Shown here piece after piece: positions 42,441 to 53,219 of a stretch of 64,000 nt of DNA. The stretch is taken from assembly GCA_028583605.1 (NCBI GenBank), contig CM053325.1, positions 48,740,987 through 48,804,986 on the forward strand. The letters are read 5' to 3'. The first letter of the stretch is position 1. Every line of letters begins with the position of its first letter. The notes beneath the pieces were generated by a model. It was not told where the DNA came from. It saw nothing but the letters and a program-made list of their open reading frames with translations, and did no database searches. The translations under genes were made by a program, and so were the position numbers. Source of the stretch: Dastarcus helophoroides (lineage: Eukaryota; Arthropoda; Insecta; Coleoptera; Bothrideridae).

Positions 42441-43089
42441 TTTCTGTTTCCAGGAGGTATAAAGACTCTATGATGCTTAGAATCGTTGTCCTACCGTAAA
42501 ATTCGGTCTGCGCCTTTAGCATCAAGGATCTTTTCAGCAGACTTTAGAAGGCCACGCTGAGCATTTAAGTTTTGGGTAAAGAGCTCTTCGCTGAAACAAT
42601 CACTCACCAGTGGTAGACCAAGCATATATGGGAGCCCATGCCCAGAAAGACGCTTCGTCAGAAGAGATTCTCTGGAACCCAGACCTTGCGTCTTTTCCTG
42701 TGGGTCTCCGAAGGCAACGGTTTTTGCCTCTTGTTCCTATATTGTATACTTTCTTCAGTTAAAGTTTTCTGATGGTATTGATGCTGAAGTCAGCTCAGCT
42801 TTGGCTTTACGTAACCTTAAGCCGCGTACAGAACTGAGCTGAATCACGAATCGAACCTCGTTGCGAGCCTCGAACCAAACCTCGTCCTGCTACCTCAAGG
42901 TGTACTATTTTTATTGCGCTGAACAACAGCAGAGTAAACATTTACAAAAGATTAAGGCTCTGAGTAAACCAGTCCAAATCTATGCAACGACGTCTCGCAA
43001 CCATTCTTTAATGCGACGCTGAAAGACCGACTTGACGTGGGACTCGGTGCGTCTCCTTATCAGCGGTGTGATTTGCATGAACGTCCAAA
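42433..43089 (-). pseudogene. Tc1-like transposase, middle part (catalytic DNDSKH) with extra GC-rich DNA
   Basis: At about 42455-42545 the - strand gives LLKSAEKILDAKGADRILR, then a stop, and DNDSKH, the family's DNDPKH motif with the second catalytic Asp. In the adjacent frame LETETGI leads to the LINE joint. From 42640 to 43089 I could not align the expected first-Asp region convincingly. That part includes a GC-richer patch with CGAACC/CCTCGT words that repeat in inverse order near 43100-43130, so a small insertion is likely. The piece connects the N-terminal fragment with the one left of the LINE. Confidence 0.65.
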
Positions 43090-43485
43090 CTAGTTGGTTC
43101 GCGACGAGGTTCGGTTCGCGACGTGGTTCAAGCCTTGAGGGGGTTTTAGAGTAGGATTTCGCTTAAACATCTGTGCAATGAGGTTATCCTGCTGTTTTTC
43201 TGTCACTCCTGAGTTGCCTCTATCGAAACGATAGGCGACAGTTTTGTTGATTTTATAGCCTTCAACAAACATCTTTACGAATATCTTCCAATTTTTTAAA
43301 TATTTAGCAGCTGGGCAGCCGCACTGTAAGATGTAGGTTAATCTTTTGAATGAAGACACAAAAAGATAGCTTCGAACTCTTAGCATACACCGCACCATTT
43401 TCTTTATGTCCGTATAACCTTTAATAGTTCGAACGGCATCTACAACGTAGCAATCGAATGCACTTTTCCGCCAAAAAGTCTTCAA
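43090..43485 (-). pseudogene. Tc1-like transposase, N-terminal DNA-binding part
   Basis: The frame of 131 codons starts with Met at 43485, 60 bp inside the transposon end. After a Lys/Arg-rich start it has CGCPAAKYLKN (first helix-turn-helix), NKTVAYRF (recognition-helix area) and GVTEKQQDNLIAQMFKRNP TLK, the typical link to the second helix-turn-helix, where a polypeptide of this family contacts the terminal repeats. The last 13 residues (from LNHVANR) run into the GC-rich inverse-repeat patch and do not look like the family. It is the least damaged part of the gene. Confidence 0.72.
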
Positions 43486-43545
43486 AAGAGAAATCGTTAA
43501 TAGTTTTTGGAAAATCGAGGAATGTTTGTTGGTGAACCGACTGTA

Positions 43546-45480
43546 AGTTAAATTAAAAAAATTATTGACAAATTACCGGTAAATCGGTACTGAAATTTTT
43601 ATTCACCGAACTGATGATTAAACGAAAAAATCGATACAAACCAACAGAATAAAAAATTCTACAAAAAATGACTTTAAGTTAGGGTGTCAGGTTTTCATAA
43701 ACAAAAAGCAGAACTTAAAGTTTAAAATATGTCAACCAAACAACCACCTAAATGACTTAAATTTTACTGTTGTTGATTCGTACCAAATAACAAGCAAAAC
43801 CTATCATAATTATGTTAGCTCTCAGAACTGAAAATAAATAGTACTAATTGTAATGAATAAAATTATTTGATTAGTGCATACACAAGTTACATTACTAAAC
43901 TATTAAAGGTATTATTAGGTAATGAACAAATTAATTCTACCAAATCACAATTTCCAGCGCATCCACCAATGTTTTAAGATTTTTTTTTCAGAATACAGTA
44001 ATTTGTCCCTCCTTGTAATTCACCTGAACAACGCGTTCATGCCTCATATATTTTAAAAGTCTAAATATTTTTTGAAAAATGTTACCAATGTATTTGTGAG
44101 GATGGAGTATTATGACATGTGCTATAAAATCAGAACGTGAATTTTATTTCACTCGTCGTGGTGCTTCGTTACTTTTATCAGTTTATCACAAAGTACCAGG
44201 CTGGACCGACCGATGCAAACCTTTTCTAGGAATTATAGGTTGTAGTGCAGCAGAGGGCCTTTACAATTCAAATATAACCTGGTTAGTTATCAATAATTTC
44301 TGTTTGATTACGAGAGTTGTTTTGCATCAGGCCATGGTTATTAGTTTCAGTAACCCGTTCTTTCCCACCAGTGACGTGTTCTCCATGGAAGCTAAGAGAA
44401 GCCCAGTTCCCTATTCAAAACAAAAATATTAATATTTTTTAAATTTTAAAACCTTTGTTTCGCGCGATACCTATGACCAATAGTTATTTTAAAATTTCGA
44501 GCTTTACATTAACTTTCTAAACAAGGTTAGAAAATTATTTTCTTGAAACTTTGACCTTTTCTACAAATGTTGTTTTATCAAATTTCTGGATTAAGATCGA
44601 CGAAAAGTTAAAATGTCGCGAAAAAGTCACATTTTGGAAAAAAAAGTTGATCGAATCTTATAAAAAGAAACAGACTTACCTGCTACCAGAATTTTAGGAA
44701 AGAACTGAAAATTGAAAATGTAAATTGGGATCGAAATTAGAAATAAAAACCTACAGGGCCGGATTAGGTCATATAAAGGGCCATAATAAATTACGTTTCA
44801 AGAATGTTATGTCTTTTTGGAGCCCCTTTCTCGTTCTTATCACCTTGTATGACCTCTTCCCCGCTGGTGTGACGTAACATATTTTGCAATTTTTAACCTA
44901 GAACTTATTTGATTAAGGGCGCACTTTAAAAATTAATTATATTTTTCTACTAAAAATATATTAGCCTTTCTACGCCGACGTGAAACACCTTAGGACTCAG
45001 CTTTGAACAACCAAAAACATAAATTTGACTAAAAAAATGTCCTTAAGTTATTCAGTTATATTTAAAGATCTATACTTTTTTTCGACTAAAAAAAAAGTCT
45101 TCTTAACTTCAATATTTACGCTGGCTTAATAAATACGATTAAATAAAAAAGTCTTCAATTTCTATAATTATAGTTACCTCAATAAGTTCACCAAGAATCC
45201 ACTATTTCTGTATGGTGAAACAAAAAGGGATCCACTACTTAATAAGTATTTTAGATTTATACATGTGACGTCCCGACGCTTCTGACTGATCAGTCACGCG
45301 ATATCACACCTCTTAATGTGTGACGTAACCTATGGATGACCCTCCCAAAGGCACCAGAGCGAAGTCTCGGGGAATCTCTCATGGTATCTGGTTTAGTAAT
45401 GGATGATAGCACTTTAAACTTGTACCAATAAACTTTTCAAATACAAATCAAGGTCGCAACTTAAGGATTTAACAAAATAA
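43546..45480. other. No gene recognised
   Basis: AT-rich DNA. The + strand frame 44112-44432 (106 codons) has no domain I know and no promoter or splice support. At 44754 CAGGGCCGGATTAGGTC looks like the start of a hAT-type terminal repeat, but no inverse partner was found. A slightly GC-richer spot at 45260-45380 is unexplained. Confidence 0.45.
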
Positions 45481-45519
45481 AATATACAGAGTGTCTGCAA
45501 ATTTCAGCGACAACGCTTA

Positions 45520-45941
45520 ACAGTATGGGTACAAAATAAGTAACAACCAGAAGGTTAACTCTCGCCTTATCTCTTTGTGGTCGATACCGATAGCCTGTAA
45601 CTTTGAATAGTTATAAACAGCTTTTTTACATAGGCGTACTGCATATTATTTCAACTATTGTGTTTTGATAATATTTGAGTAATTGTAGGAATTACTTTCA
45701 AGAATTAAATTCTGCATTAACATTGGTAGAACAAAATATGATACTTCAATCCTAAGAGAAAGATCCAAGAGTTGGATGTATACCTGGACTCAATTCCTTT
45801 AAAATCTACGACCTTGCCATCTCTACTGCACTGGCACTTTCGTCATAGATTTTCAACATAGACGGGCTTGAAAGTCACGGGACTCAAACGATCACATGAT
45901 GGGAGTTAGTCTTCTGGTTGTTATTTATTTGGTGGTATGGG
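45520..45941. repeat. Inverted repeat pair, ~40-bp arms 340 bp apart
   Basis: AAGTAACAACCAGAAGGTTA (about 45538-45557) and its near-inverse AGTCTTCTGGTTGTTATTTA (45908-45927) define the arms; looser similarity extends to 45520 and 45941. The right arm overlaps - strand LINE codons (FIPIPP), so the left arm may be a small inverted LINE piece rather than a terminal repeat. The segment between is featureless. Confidence 0.4.
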
Positions 45942-46715
45942 AATGAAAATCACCTTAACCTCTCCAGTTTTGGAATGTGTCTAAAAATATAACTGCTTCG
46001 AAAGATTACACACAGTAATGACAGGAGTTCTTCAGCACGTTCTTGAAACAGACCCCAAAAAAATCCCATCTTTGCCTGCCATAGGCCTTAAAAGTTATTA
46101 ATTGCCCATTTTACCTTCTGGATCTGGATTCTGGATTCGTTGTTGGTTGCCTAAAATTTAGGCCAGCACTTAAGCTACCCTTTCCGGACCCATTGTGCTA
46201 TCTCCGTGATTGAGGTGTCCTTGGACATTCATTCAGCCATCCAACCTTGTTGAGAAACTGAAGAACGTCCCATTTTACCTTATTTGGGGTGAAGATTTTA
46301 CAGTTAGTCGTTTGCTTCTGCTGTTTGGATATAGCCCAATATCCAGCAGATCGCACTGCGAAAGTCGTTCTCCTGCAATTGTAGATCTAGAAAAATTAGA
46401 ATGTCTACATTTTCTGTTGATCTTGAGCGTACTCGCCATAAGTCTTCTAAAGAAGATCTATTGCATATTAGTTATCTCTGGACGCAACCTTTTGCAGTCG
46501 TATTGCAATTCATTAATTTCTTCGCAAATCTGCTTCCAGATCTTCTCTATTCCCTACTATATTCACATAGGGCTTTTTTGTAGCCAGTCAAATTCTCTGT
46601 CCTGTTAGTCCTGTTGAATAGTTTCCTCGTCTCAGATATCGATTTGCTGAGTTCTCGGTTACACCAAAGCACATAGGTATCCTGATGAGGTTTTAAGGTA
46701 CAGCTTTTTTTGCAT
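45928..46715 (-). pseudogene. Old RNase H-type LINE fragment: linker and start of reverse transcriptase
   Basis: Reading right to left: LKPHQDTYVLWCNRELSKSI (about 46700-46640), RKLFNRTNRTENLTGYKKAL, EEINELQYDCKRLRPEI, which is the Arg-rich linker between endonuclease and polymerase in I/R1/LOA-type LINEs (W-W-N-x-E-L ... LFNRA ... Y). After an intruding LINE tail (46105-46281) the same copy continues with VKWAINNFKAYGRQRWDFF, LLCVIFRSSYIFRHIPKL and VKVIFIPIPP, the polymerase fingers (normally ..KSPGPDGI.. and ..IPKPG..). Many frameshifts and substitutions show that it is older than the tail that interrupts it. Confidence 0.75.
46105..46281 (-). mobile_element. 151-bp LINE 3' tail inserted in an older LINE, with 13-bp target duplication
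   Basis: CCCATTTTACCTT at 46105-46117 and 46269-46281 flanks an insert (46118-46268). Its - strand equals the last ~50 coding bases (VLQFLNKVGWLNE-like) and the 3' untranslated end of the LINE at 41203-42432, including GGACACCTC.ATCACGGAGA and GAATCCAGAATCC. This is a textbook severely 5'-truncated retrotransposition product. The target was the polymerase region of a related LINE. Confidence 0.88.
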
Positions 46716-48901
46716 GAGGAGATTTCTCTGTAGATATTTGAAGGCTACTTTGAATTCGATTATGCTACGTTTTCAAATGAGCTAGTAATCATTCAGCTTC
46801 TAACAAGACATATGGTAGAAGAAAAGAACATGGGCAATGCATGTTATTGAAAAACTCTAATACTTGAGAAAAGTCGGGTGGTTTTTAAGATATCACTGAT
46901 GAAGAATCTTATCTGGCACATGGCTAGTTACAAAATGAAATTCTCAAGTATTAATTCGCAATTTTCTGGAAAGTCAAAATTTCGAAAACATAACTCGAAA
47001 TGTCAATTTCAATCAAAAAATTTCGAGTCGAAATTGCATACCACGACCATGTTTGAGTTTTCTCTTGACGATAATACCATTTGCTACATCTAAATATCGA
47101 TTAACAACAACATTTTTCATTGAAAAACTATTGCCAGTCTGTAAGTACATACGTATGTTATCACGCCACAGGTCGTAATTCTTTACCAATGCTTGCCATT
47201 CTTGTTTATATCGATTTAGAATTTCCCAGAATAGAACTCTATTTATTGATTTTAGAAGTTTAAATTTTATTAAAGAAAAACATAGTTTACTAGAAAAAAA
47301 TCAAACTCAGGAATGTCCGATTCTTATAACTTTTATGCGTAGTGTAAAACTTATTTATTTCTGAATTGTCATCGCCCAAAAATAATAATCAGCATATAAG
47401 ATCGCTGAAAACTATATAGAAACTTCACAATCACGATTATAAGATACCAAAATGAAATGTACTACTGTAGTATAATTGCATTGGAAACAGAAGCTGCACA
47501 AATTACGTATTGACTTTTAACTGTTAATTATTTTTTTAAACCCTTACAAATATGTTCATTAATCAAGATGCTTATTACCAAACAAAATGTTATTGCAACT
47601 GGTGATAAGGGAATTGCAATGTAATAAAGAAATATTTTTTGTGATTCACGTTTGGCATAAAGTATATTTATGTTTTTGGAGATAAAAGAAAATTTTTATT
47701 ATTATTATGCGTTTACCTTGAAGACAAACTTTCTATATAGTTTTTGTTTTTCTGCAAAAGGTTTAACCGTACATTGTAAAACCAATTCCCGTGGGCTGCA
47801 CTTTTGGTTTTACCAACGATTTTACCTTTATTTTCAAAATTTTAACATCTTTTGATCACATATAATACCTAACCTAACCTAACACAAATGAGAACATGCC
47901 ACTGTGGCTAACTAAGTAACTAAATCAAAATATAACCATCATTTTCAACATCGATGATTGTCGGTGCATTATGCATGATCGTGCATAATCTATCTAAAAG
48001 TGTGTAGGTATTAAGATTCGGTTGCCTTACAGATGGAATGACGATGATAGCTCAGTCATCCTTTAAGTTTTCACCGCTCTTCGTGTAAATTCCACAATTA
48101 AGTCCAGTGTTTATAATTATTACAACATCAGATATATTGCGCGAAATAAATAAATACCTGTTGACGGCATTGGCGCAAACCTTTACTTCTAATTTCACGA
48201 TGGACCAATGCCAGCAATTTGCCAGCATGCCAGTCATGATCGGAATGATTCCTAATTTACCACACAATTGCAACGGAACAAATCAAGATGCTATTACATG
48301 CATGCGTTGAAGAAAAGGTATTTAGTCTTCGCACTAATGAACATTCTTGGGAAATGCATCAGCCTCTTAATAGATTTCGATATTTACTTTTAGATTTGCA
48401 ATTAAAAAAATAGATATTTGCACTTTCGAGGTTTAAAATAACTCGACAACATTCCCCTTTTGATACTCAACTTTATTGACGACGGCGTGTTTTTTTTTTT
48501 GATGATATCAGCAAATAGACTTGGGAGCATCTCAGAATCTTGAAAGTATGTATCTGATAAATTATGGTACGTAAGAGTATTTTTGCTAAATATTTTCATC
48601 GAAGGCTAAGTAATAATATGTTTCTTCTTGATTTATGGATTGCAGCAAGTTGAAATAGTTTGTCCATGTTTTCGTACTTAGTGCTGAGAACATTTTTATA
48701 GCTGACACAAATATTAAACTGCTTAGAATCAACCTTCAACATGTACTCAATTTCCAGTGATCAAACATAGACAAATCAGCCTGGTTTGCGGCAAGATCAA
48801 ATCAGAAAACAAAAAGATTCTCTTAATTGAATCTGTGGAAATCTATTTAAACTTTGGTCATCCATTATTTAGAAATGTGACAAATTAGGTTAATTCACAA
48901 C
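46716..48901. other. No gene recognised
   Basis: AT-rich DNA without transposon signals. CCTAACCTAACCTAAC at 47868-47883 is three units of the insect telomeric repeat (TTAGG)n read on the other strand, too short to mean more than a hint. Open frames such as 47670-47855 and 48107-48310 show no domain. Confidence 0.5.
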
Positions 48902-49070
48902 TATTGTAAAACAATAAGTTTGATGGAACGGACTGGTCCTTGGTTATCTTCAAAAATTGAAACACAGAACTTGTCCCCTGAAACCAACGCGTTAGAGCAA
49001 CCTTTGTTGTGTTTTTTAATCTTTCTTGGTTTCAGGGGACAAGTTCTGTGTTTCAATTATTGTAAAACAA
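48902..49070. mobile_element. Inverted-repeat element family B, copy 3, with perfect 13-bp target duplication
   Basis: TATTGTAAAACAA is at 48902-48914 and 49058-49070. The body 48915-49057 begins with the one-sided extension (TGGAACGGACTGGTCC and the inverse of the AAGATAACC word). A shortened left arm of only ~32 bp follows (48957-48989, TTGAAACACAGAACTTGTCC), then most of a right arm starting CGCGTTAGAGCAACC. The missing part removes the hammerhead-like core from both arms. The extension is on the left here and on the right in copies 1 and 2, so this copy is in the opposite orientation. The perfect duplication suggests it is comparatively young. Confidence 0.85.
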
Positions 49071-51397
49071 GATTAAAATATGATAAAGGCGTTCAGATTA
49101 TCTTTTTTCATTTTCAAAAAAGCTTGAATCCTAGACTTGCGAATTCTAGCTAAACATTCGGTGCTATTTTTGCACATGCAATACTTTCAGGTATCCATAT
49201 TATAATTTATTATCCCTGCTACTCATGAATTTTTATATTGGGTTGCATTTCGGGCACGTTGGGGGTATATGCATGTATATATGAATAGCCCTAGTTATTG
49301 ATGAGGTTTGTTTTGATTTATAAAATCACTAGATAACTTTAAACTTATAAATTTAAAGTTCCTATTCAACTAATAGAATTTTACAAATTTCAATATATAT
49401 ATTTTCTTTAAACTTAAATATCTTGTTTTGCTTGGCCTCCTATATTCTTGTAAAATTGCCTCCAATCATGTTTCACTAATGGATGCACCAGTGCATTGGG
49501 TGTTAAAATATAGTATTAGAGCATGACAAAATGTAGAATTTAAATTTGTAGAAAAACATGATGGTGGTTAAAACTAGGAAGGCCAAAGCTAGGAGCGAAA
49601 AAATGCATCATTTTTTTAAGTATAAATGTATTGACGGATTTTCGATAAACAATAATCCTTTTAATATTATATATCTGCTACCAAATCTCCATCTTTCACA
49701 TTCGAAATTTTTCGATTTTTCGGTGCTAGACTCCCATCATTTTTCAAGTTATGTGACAATAAACGGTAGAGTCTTCTCATTGGTGACGCTACCAATATAA
49801 TTGATGACAATTCTTTGGAAACATATTATAGCCATGTAAAACCAAATGCATGGTTATCATATGGCATTAATTATAAGTGATTGTATGCACGAACAATGGT
49901 ACTTAAGCTCGACAAACAGCTTAACACCTGGAGACTCATGACATTCGTTTTGAACACTTGCACTTTTTAGAGTTAATTGCCTATCGGCCCACACAAACGT
50001 GTCTGCATAAGCAAGCAGACTTCATTGTGATCTGGTTCTTAAATTACATAAATACATATATTCCCAACTTACAGCCAGTCATCAATGTCTCATGAATTAG
50101 ACGCCCACAAAATTTTATTGTGATCGCACTTTACATTTATAAATGGGATAAATTTACATTTCTTTAGCTTATTAGTAAGTACTTAGCTAAAATAACATCC
50201 CAACTATCCTATAAACTTAGATCGCGCAAAATCTTTATATGCACTGCCCATAAATAATTTCCTCCAAAACTGTTCTTTAGGTTCTTGTTCTATTAAATTC
50301 AGTAGCATCCGAAATCCTTATTTTTCACCAAAGTCTAGACAATGTCCAAAAATGCAAGTCAACTCAAAAATATAGTGAAATATGAATCAATGACAATCGA
50401 CAATAAACTAGAAAAGTATGGTAGTATTCAGTTTTTCCCAAATAATAAAAATGTGACTTTCTATTAGGTCAACTGAACTAGCGTAAATAGAAAATTCATG
50501 AATTCAATATCATTTCGTAATTTAGGGAAGGACGAGCGAGAAGGATAAGTTAGGCAAAAAAGGTATTTGCTCTGTGCAAGTACTTGTGCTAAATAGAGCT
50601 AGATATTTTGTGCCATCGTGAAGTTGCTCTGATCGTGTATCACCTCAGTAACTCACGAGTGTCACGAGCAATCGGTCTCCATATTAGTTTAAACAGGCAG
50701 GTGATGTTATTTGTAATTGCAGGGAAATTGTAAATAATAAATAAAACAGAAATCTAGGCTTAAGACAAACCTGGGAAATTCAATCTCTTCTGTTTTTGGG
50801 TTGAAGGAAAAGTCAACAGACAAAAAAAACAACATGTAACAAGAAAAAAGACAATTCTTGCTCTAAACTGAAAAAGAAACATAAATAAAAAGAAAAGGGT
50901 GATGAAGAAATATAAAACAGCACTCTTACCAGCATAAATAAGTTGGTTGCAATGTTGTTGAGTAATTTTCAACAACATATTGGTGACATACAATTTTTTC
51001 ACTCAAGGGCATACCTATTGTGCTTACCCGCCGAAGACAAAACGGATATTTTTTCCCTTTTTTAACTCGAATTTTAGTTTAGAAAAAATTTTATTGCCTT
51101 GTTATTTATTCTTATATTAAAGATTACTAGTTAAAGAAAAAATTACAACTGATTTCATTATGGATTACCTAATTTGATTATGTTTTTTAATTATTCTTCC
51201 TTAAGGGATCCTTCTTGCCCACCCTTCCCCTAGTTCTGAATGGCTATCATTATATTTAACAAAAAAGTAAACTTTAATGAGATTTTCTGTGAACGTTGTT
51301 GCTCCTCATAATATTAAGAAAACATATTTCTTATTAATAATAAAAATAAGGAGGCGGTGAAAACATAAAGAAGAAAGGCCAATTTTTTTTTAATTTC
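49071..51397. other. No gene recognised
   Basis: AT-rich sequence of ordinary complexity. The small frames at 49558-49800 (+) and 50760-51002 (-) lack domains. No inverted ends or family repeats were seen. Confidence 0.5.
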
Positions 51398-52150
51398 ATT
51401 CCACTCGCAAAGAGCAACCCCATTATGCCTTCAAAGCACTACGAGTAGGATGCTAAAACAGGGATAGGTTGTAATTTTTGGGGAAAATTCCGTTCGGTAA
51501 CGAGTTCCATAGCTTGGAAGTTCTATAGAAAAAGTCTCCGTAAACAGAAGTCCTCACTGTGTCAAGCTGGCCCCACAGGAATTTGGTGTCTCCGATTGTC
51601 TGGCATGCCTCAAAAATCTTGCCCTTGGGGGGATCAATCCTATTAGTTACTGCAAGCATCTCCCATGAAAGTACTCGTTGAAAAGACATAAGTCACCAAC
51701 CATCCACCTGTGTTCTAGTGTTTCGAGAGAATCAATCAAACTCTCGTCATCAATTGAGCGAAATGCTCTTCTTTAGATGGAATCCAAAAGAGCTGAAGTG
51801 TGCTTTGAGGCTGAACTCCAAACATGAGAATACTATTGTAGTGTTGGCCTAACTTGAGCTGTGTATAGTGTAAGTAGCTGATGAGATATGATGTACATTT
51901 TAAGTCTAAAAAGAAAGCCTAGCTTCTGAGAGGCGGACTTGGCAATGGTGTGCACATGATCGTTTCAAGAGAAGTTAGTGCTCAGCATTCAATCCTAGGT
52001 TAGACAGACTAGATTCCATCGGAAGGATTTTACCGTCCATTAGTATGTTTGTTGTTGATGTTTTTCGATGTTTTCTTAGAGAAAACCGCGGCCTGCGTTT
52101 TTGAAGCGTTGAAATTGACCAAATTCTTCTTACCCCATTTCTGAATGATT
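51398..52150 (-). pseudogene. CR1/Jockey-like LINE fragment II: polymerase thumb and C-terminal tail
   Basis: Right to left: a thumb segment with KKNLVNFNASKTQAAVFSKK-like words in broken frame (about 52060-52140), an intermediate tail with frameshifts, and the open frame 51453-51689 with ACQTIGDTKFLWGQLDTVRTS and TSKLWNSLPNGIFPKNYNL, the conserved C-terminal end. The 3' boundary near 51398 (CCACTCGCAAAGAGCAACCC on the + strand) is the same as in fragments I and III. The catalytic palm is missing. It is a 5'-truncated, dead copy of the same family. Confidence 0.8.
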
Positions 52151-52817
52151 TCGAATTAGAATGAATTAAAATATTAAAATAAACTAATCAAATATCTTAC
52201 GTGTTAGAACACATGATGATGCTTGATAAATCAACTGGATCGATTCTAAAACTGTATAATTTATTTAAAACAATTTTCGAGACCAAAGTCAAAATAAAAA
52301 CAAAAGTGTCAACATTTATAAAACAATATTCCGAAATTAAAAAAAAAATTGTGGATATTACGAGATGAAATTTGAAAAAAAAAACATTTTGAATTTATGA
52401 AAATTTGTACATTTCAAAATTTTTGCCTTAAATAATTTACATTTTTCCCTCAAAATTTTGGCTTAGTTTAAAAATGTTTGACTCTACCAAAATTGCAACA
52501 TGTCGAATTTTTAATTTATTTTTAGAATTACACTATTTTCCCGAAATTTTGAATTTTTTGTAAAATTCTATTTCTTTTGAAAATTTCGAATTATATAGAA
52601 TTGCAAGTTTTTAAATTTTGATATGACTTTTTCTAGACATTTGTCTCTTTGATTGTTTTTTGTTTCTTTCATCTGTTTTAAATTTTACCATGTTTATTTC
52701 AATTTTATAATTTTCAAAAATTTTGCGTTGAAAGCTTTCCATTTGCCAAACATCTTTTACTCTCTATTTTGTGCGACTTATTATGGTAGTACGAAATCTA
52801 GACTTTCTGTTAATTGT
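52151..52817. repeat. Degenerate AT-rich repeat block
   Basis: AAATTTTG, TTTCAAAATTTTTG and TTTCGAATT words on mixed strands. No gene. The + strand frame 52653-52889 is Phe-rich and runs into the family A copy. Confidence 0.5.
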
Positions 52818-53219
52818 ACGGCTAGAGTAATTACAGGATATACTTCTTCCGGGATTGGATTGTGCCAAAGTACTACCAAAAGTGGCTGACGTGTCGCCCA
52901 CAGGTAGCTTCTTCAGAAAATAAAATAATAAAAGAAAATTACAAAAATTACAAGAAGAACATACAAGAAATGAAAATACGAAAACCAAATTCAAAGCAGC
53001 AGAGCACGGTAACTTAGTCTGTCCACCATACCAGAGGTGAAAATTTTCTGAATTGAAAATTGGTGCAAAGGCAAGATTGTTTAGGTCGAAGAGCTTGGGT
53101 TCACCATACCATGAGGGTTCTCTTCTGAAATAAACAACCAACAATGGCACAAGAGATAAATAAAACAGAATAGCAGGGTAATTCACTATGTCCACCATAC
53201 TAGAGACGAAACTCTCAGA
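52818..53219. mobile_element. Inverted-repeat element family A, copy 3, rearranged
   Basis: Only the left arm is present in full (52831-52920: TTACAGGATATACTTCTTCC, GGGATTGGATTGTGCC, GTAGCTTCTTCAG), preceded by part of the one-sided extension (ACGGCTAGAGTAA). The interior (52980-53219) carries the two tandem units, but reversed relative to copies 1 and 2 (CACGGTAAC...CCACCATACCAGAGG on the + strand). The copy then ends without the second arm. The hammerhead-like core in the arm reads GACAC where GAAAC is expected. No clear target duplication was found. It is the most decayed of the three. Confidence 0.7.

Larger units (their letters stand above)
40877..43545 (-). mobile_element. Tc1-like DNA transposon split by a LINE insertion
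   Basis: The ends are TA plus CAGTCTGTTCAACAAG (40877 onward) and the inverse CCGACTG plus TA at 43539-43545. Similarity of the two ends continues inward for nearly 60 bp (shared CCT.GATTTT and AAAACTATT words). TA duplication and long inverted ends are as in Tc1/mariner. The transposase runs on the - strand: the N-terminus at 43090-43485, a piece with the second catalytic Asp at 42433-42640, and the C-terminus with the catalytic Glu at 40919-41202. The LINE at 41203-42432 sits between the last two with an 8-bp duplication. Net of the LINE the element is about 1.43 kb, somewhat longer than needed, and 42640-43090 may contain extra DNA. Confidence 0.85.

Noticed and set aside
43090..43485. Independent hypothetical host gene
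   Set aside because: It lies directly inside the Tc1-like terminal repeat and carries the VTEKQQDNLIAQMFKRNPT-type linker of Tc1 transposases.
44112..44432. 106-codon + strand frame
   Set aside because: No domain and no supporting signals. Length is within chance for this composition.
44754..44785. hAT-like end CAGGGCCGGATTAGG
   Set aside because: No inverse partner or 8-bp duplication could be found in the window.
45520..45941. Complete MITE
   Set aside because: The right arm is LINE coding sequence and no target duplication is visible, so it is kept only as an inverted repeat.
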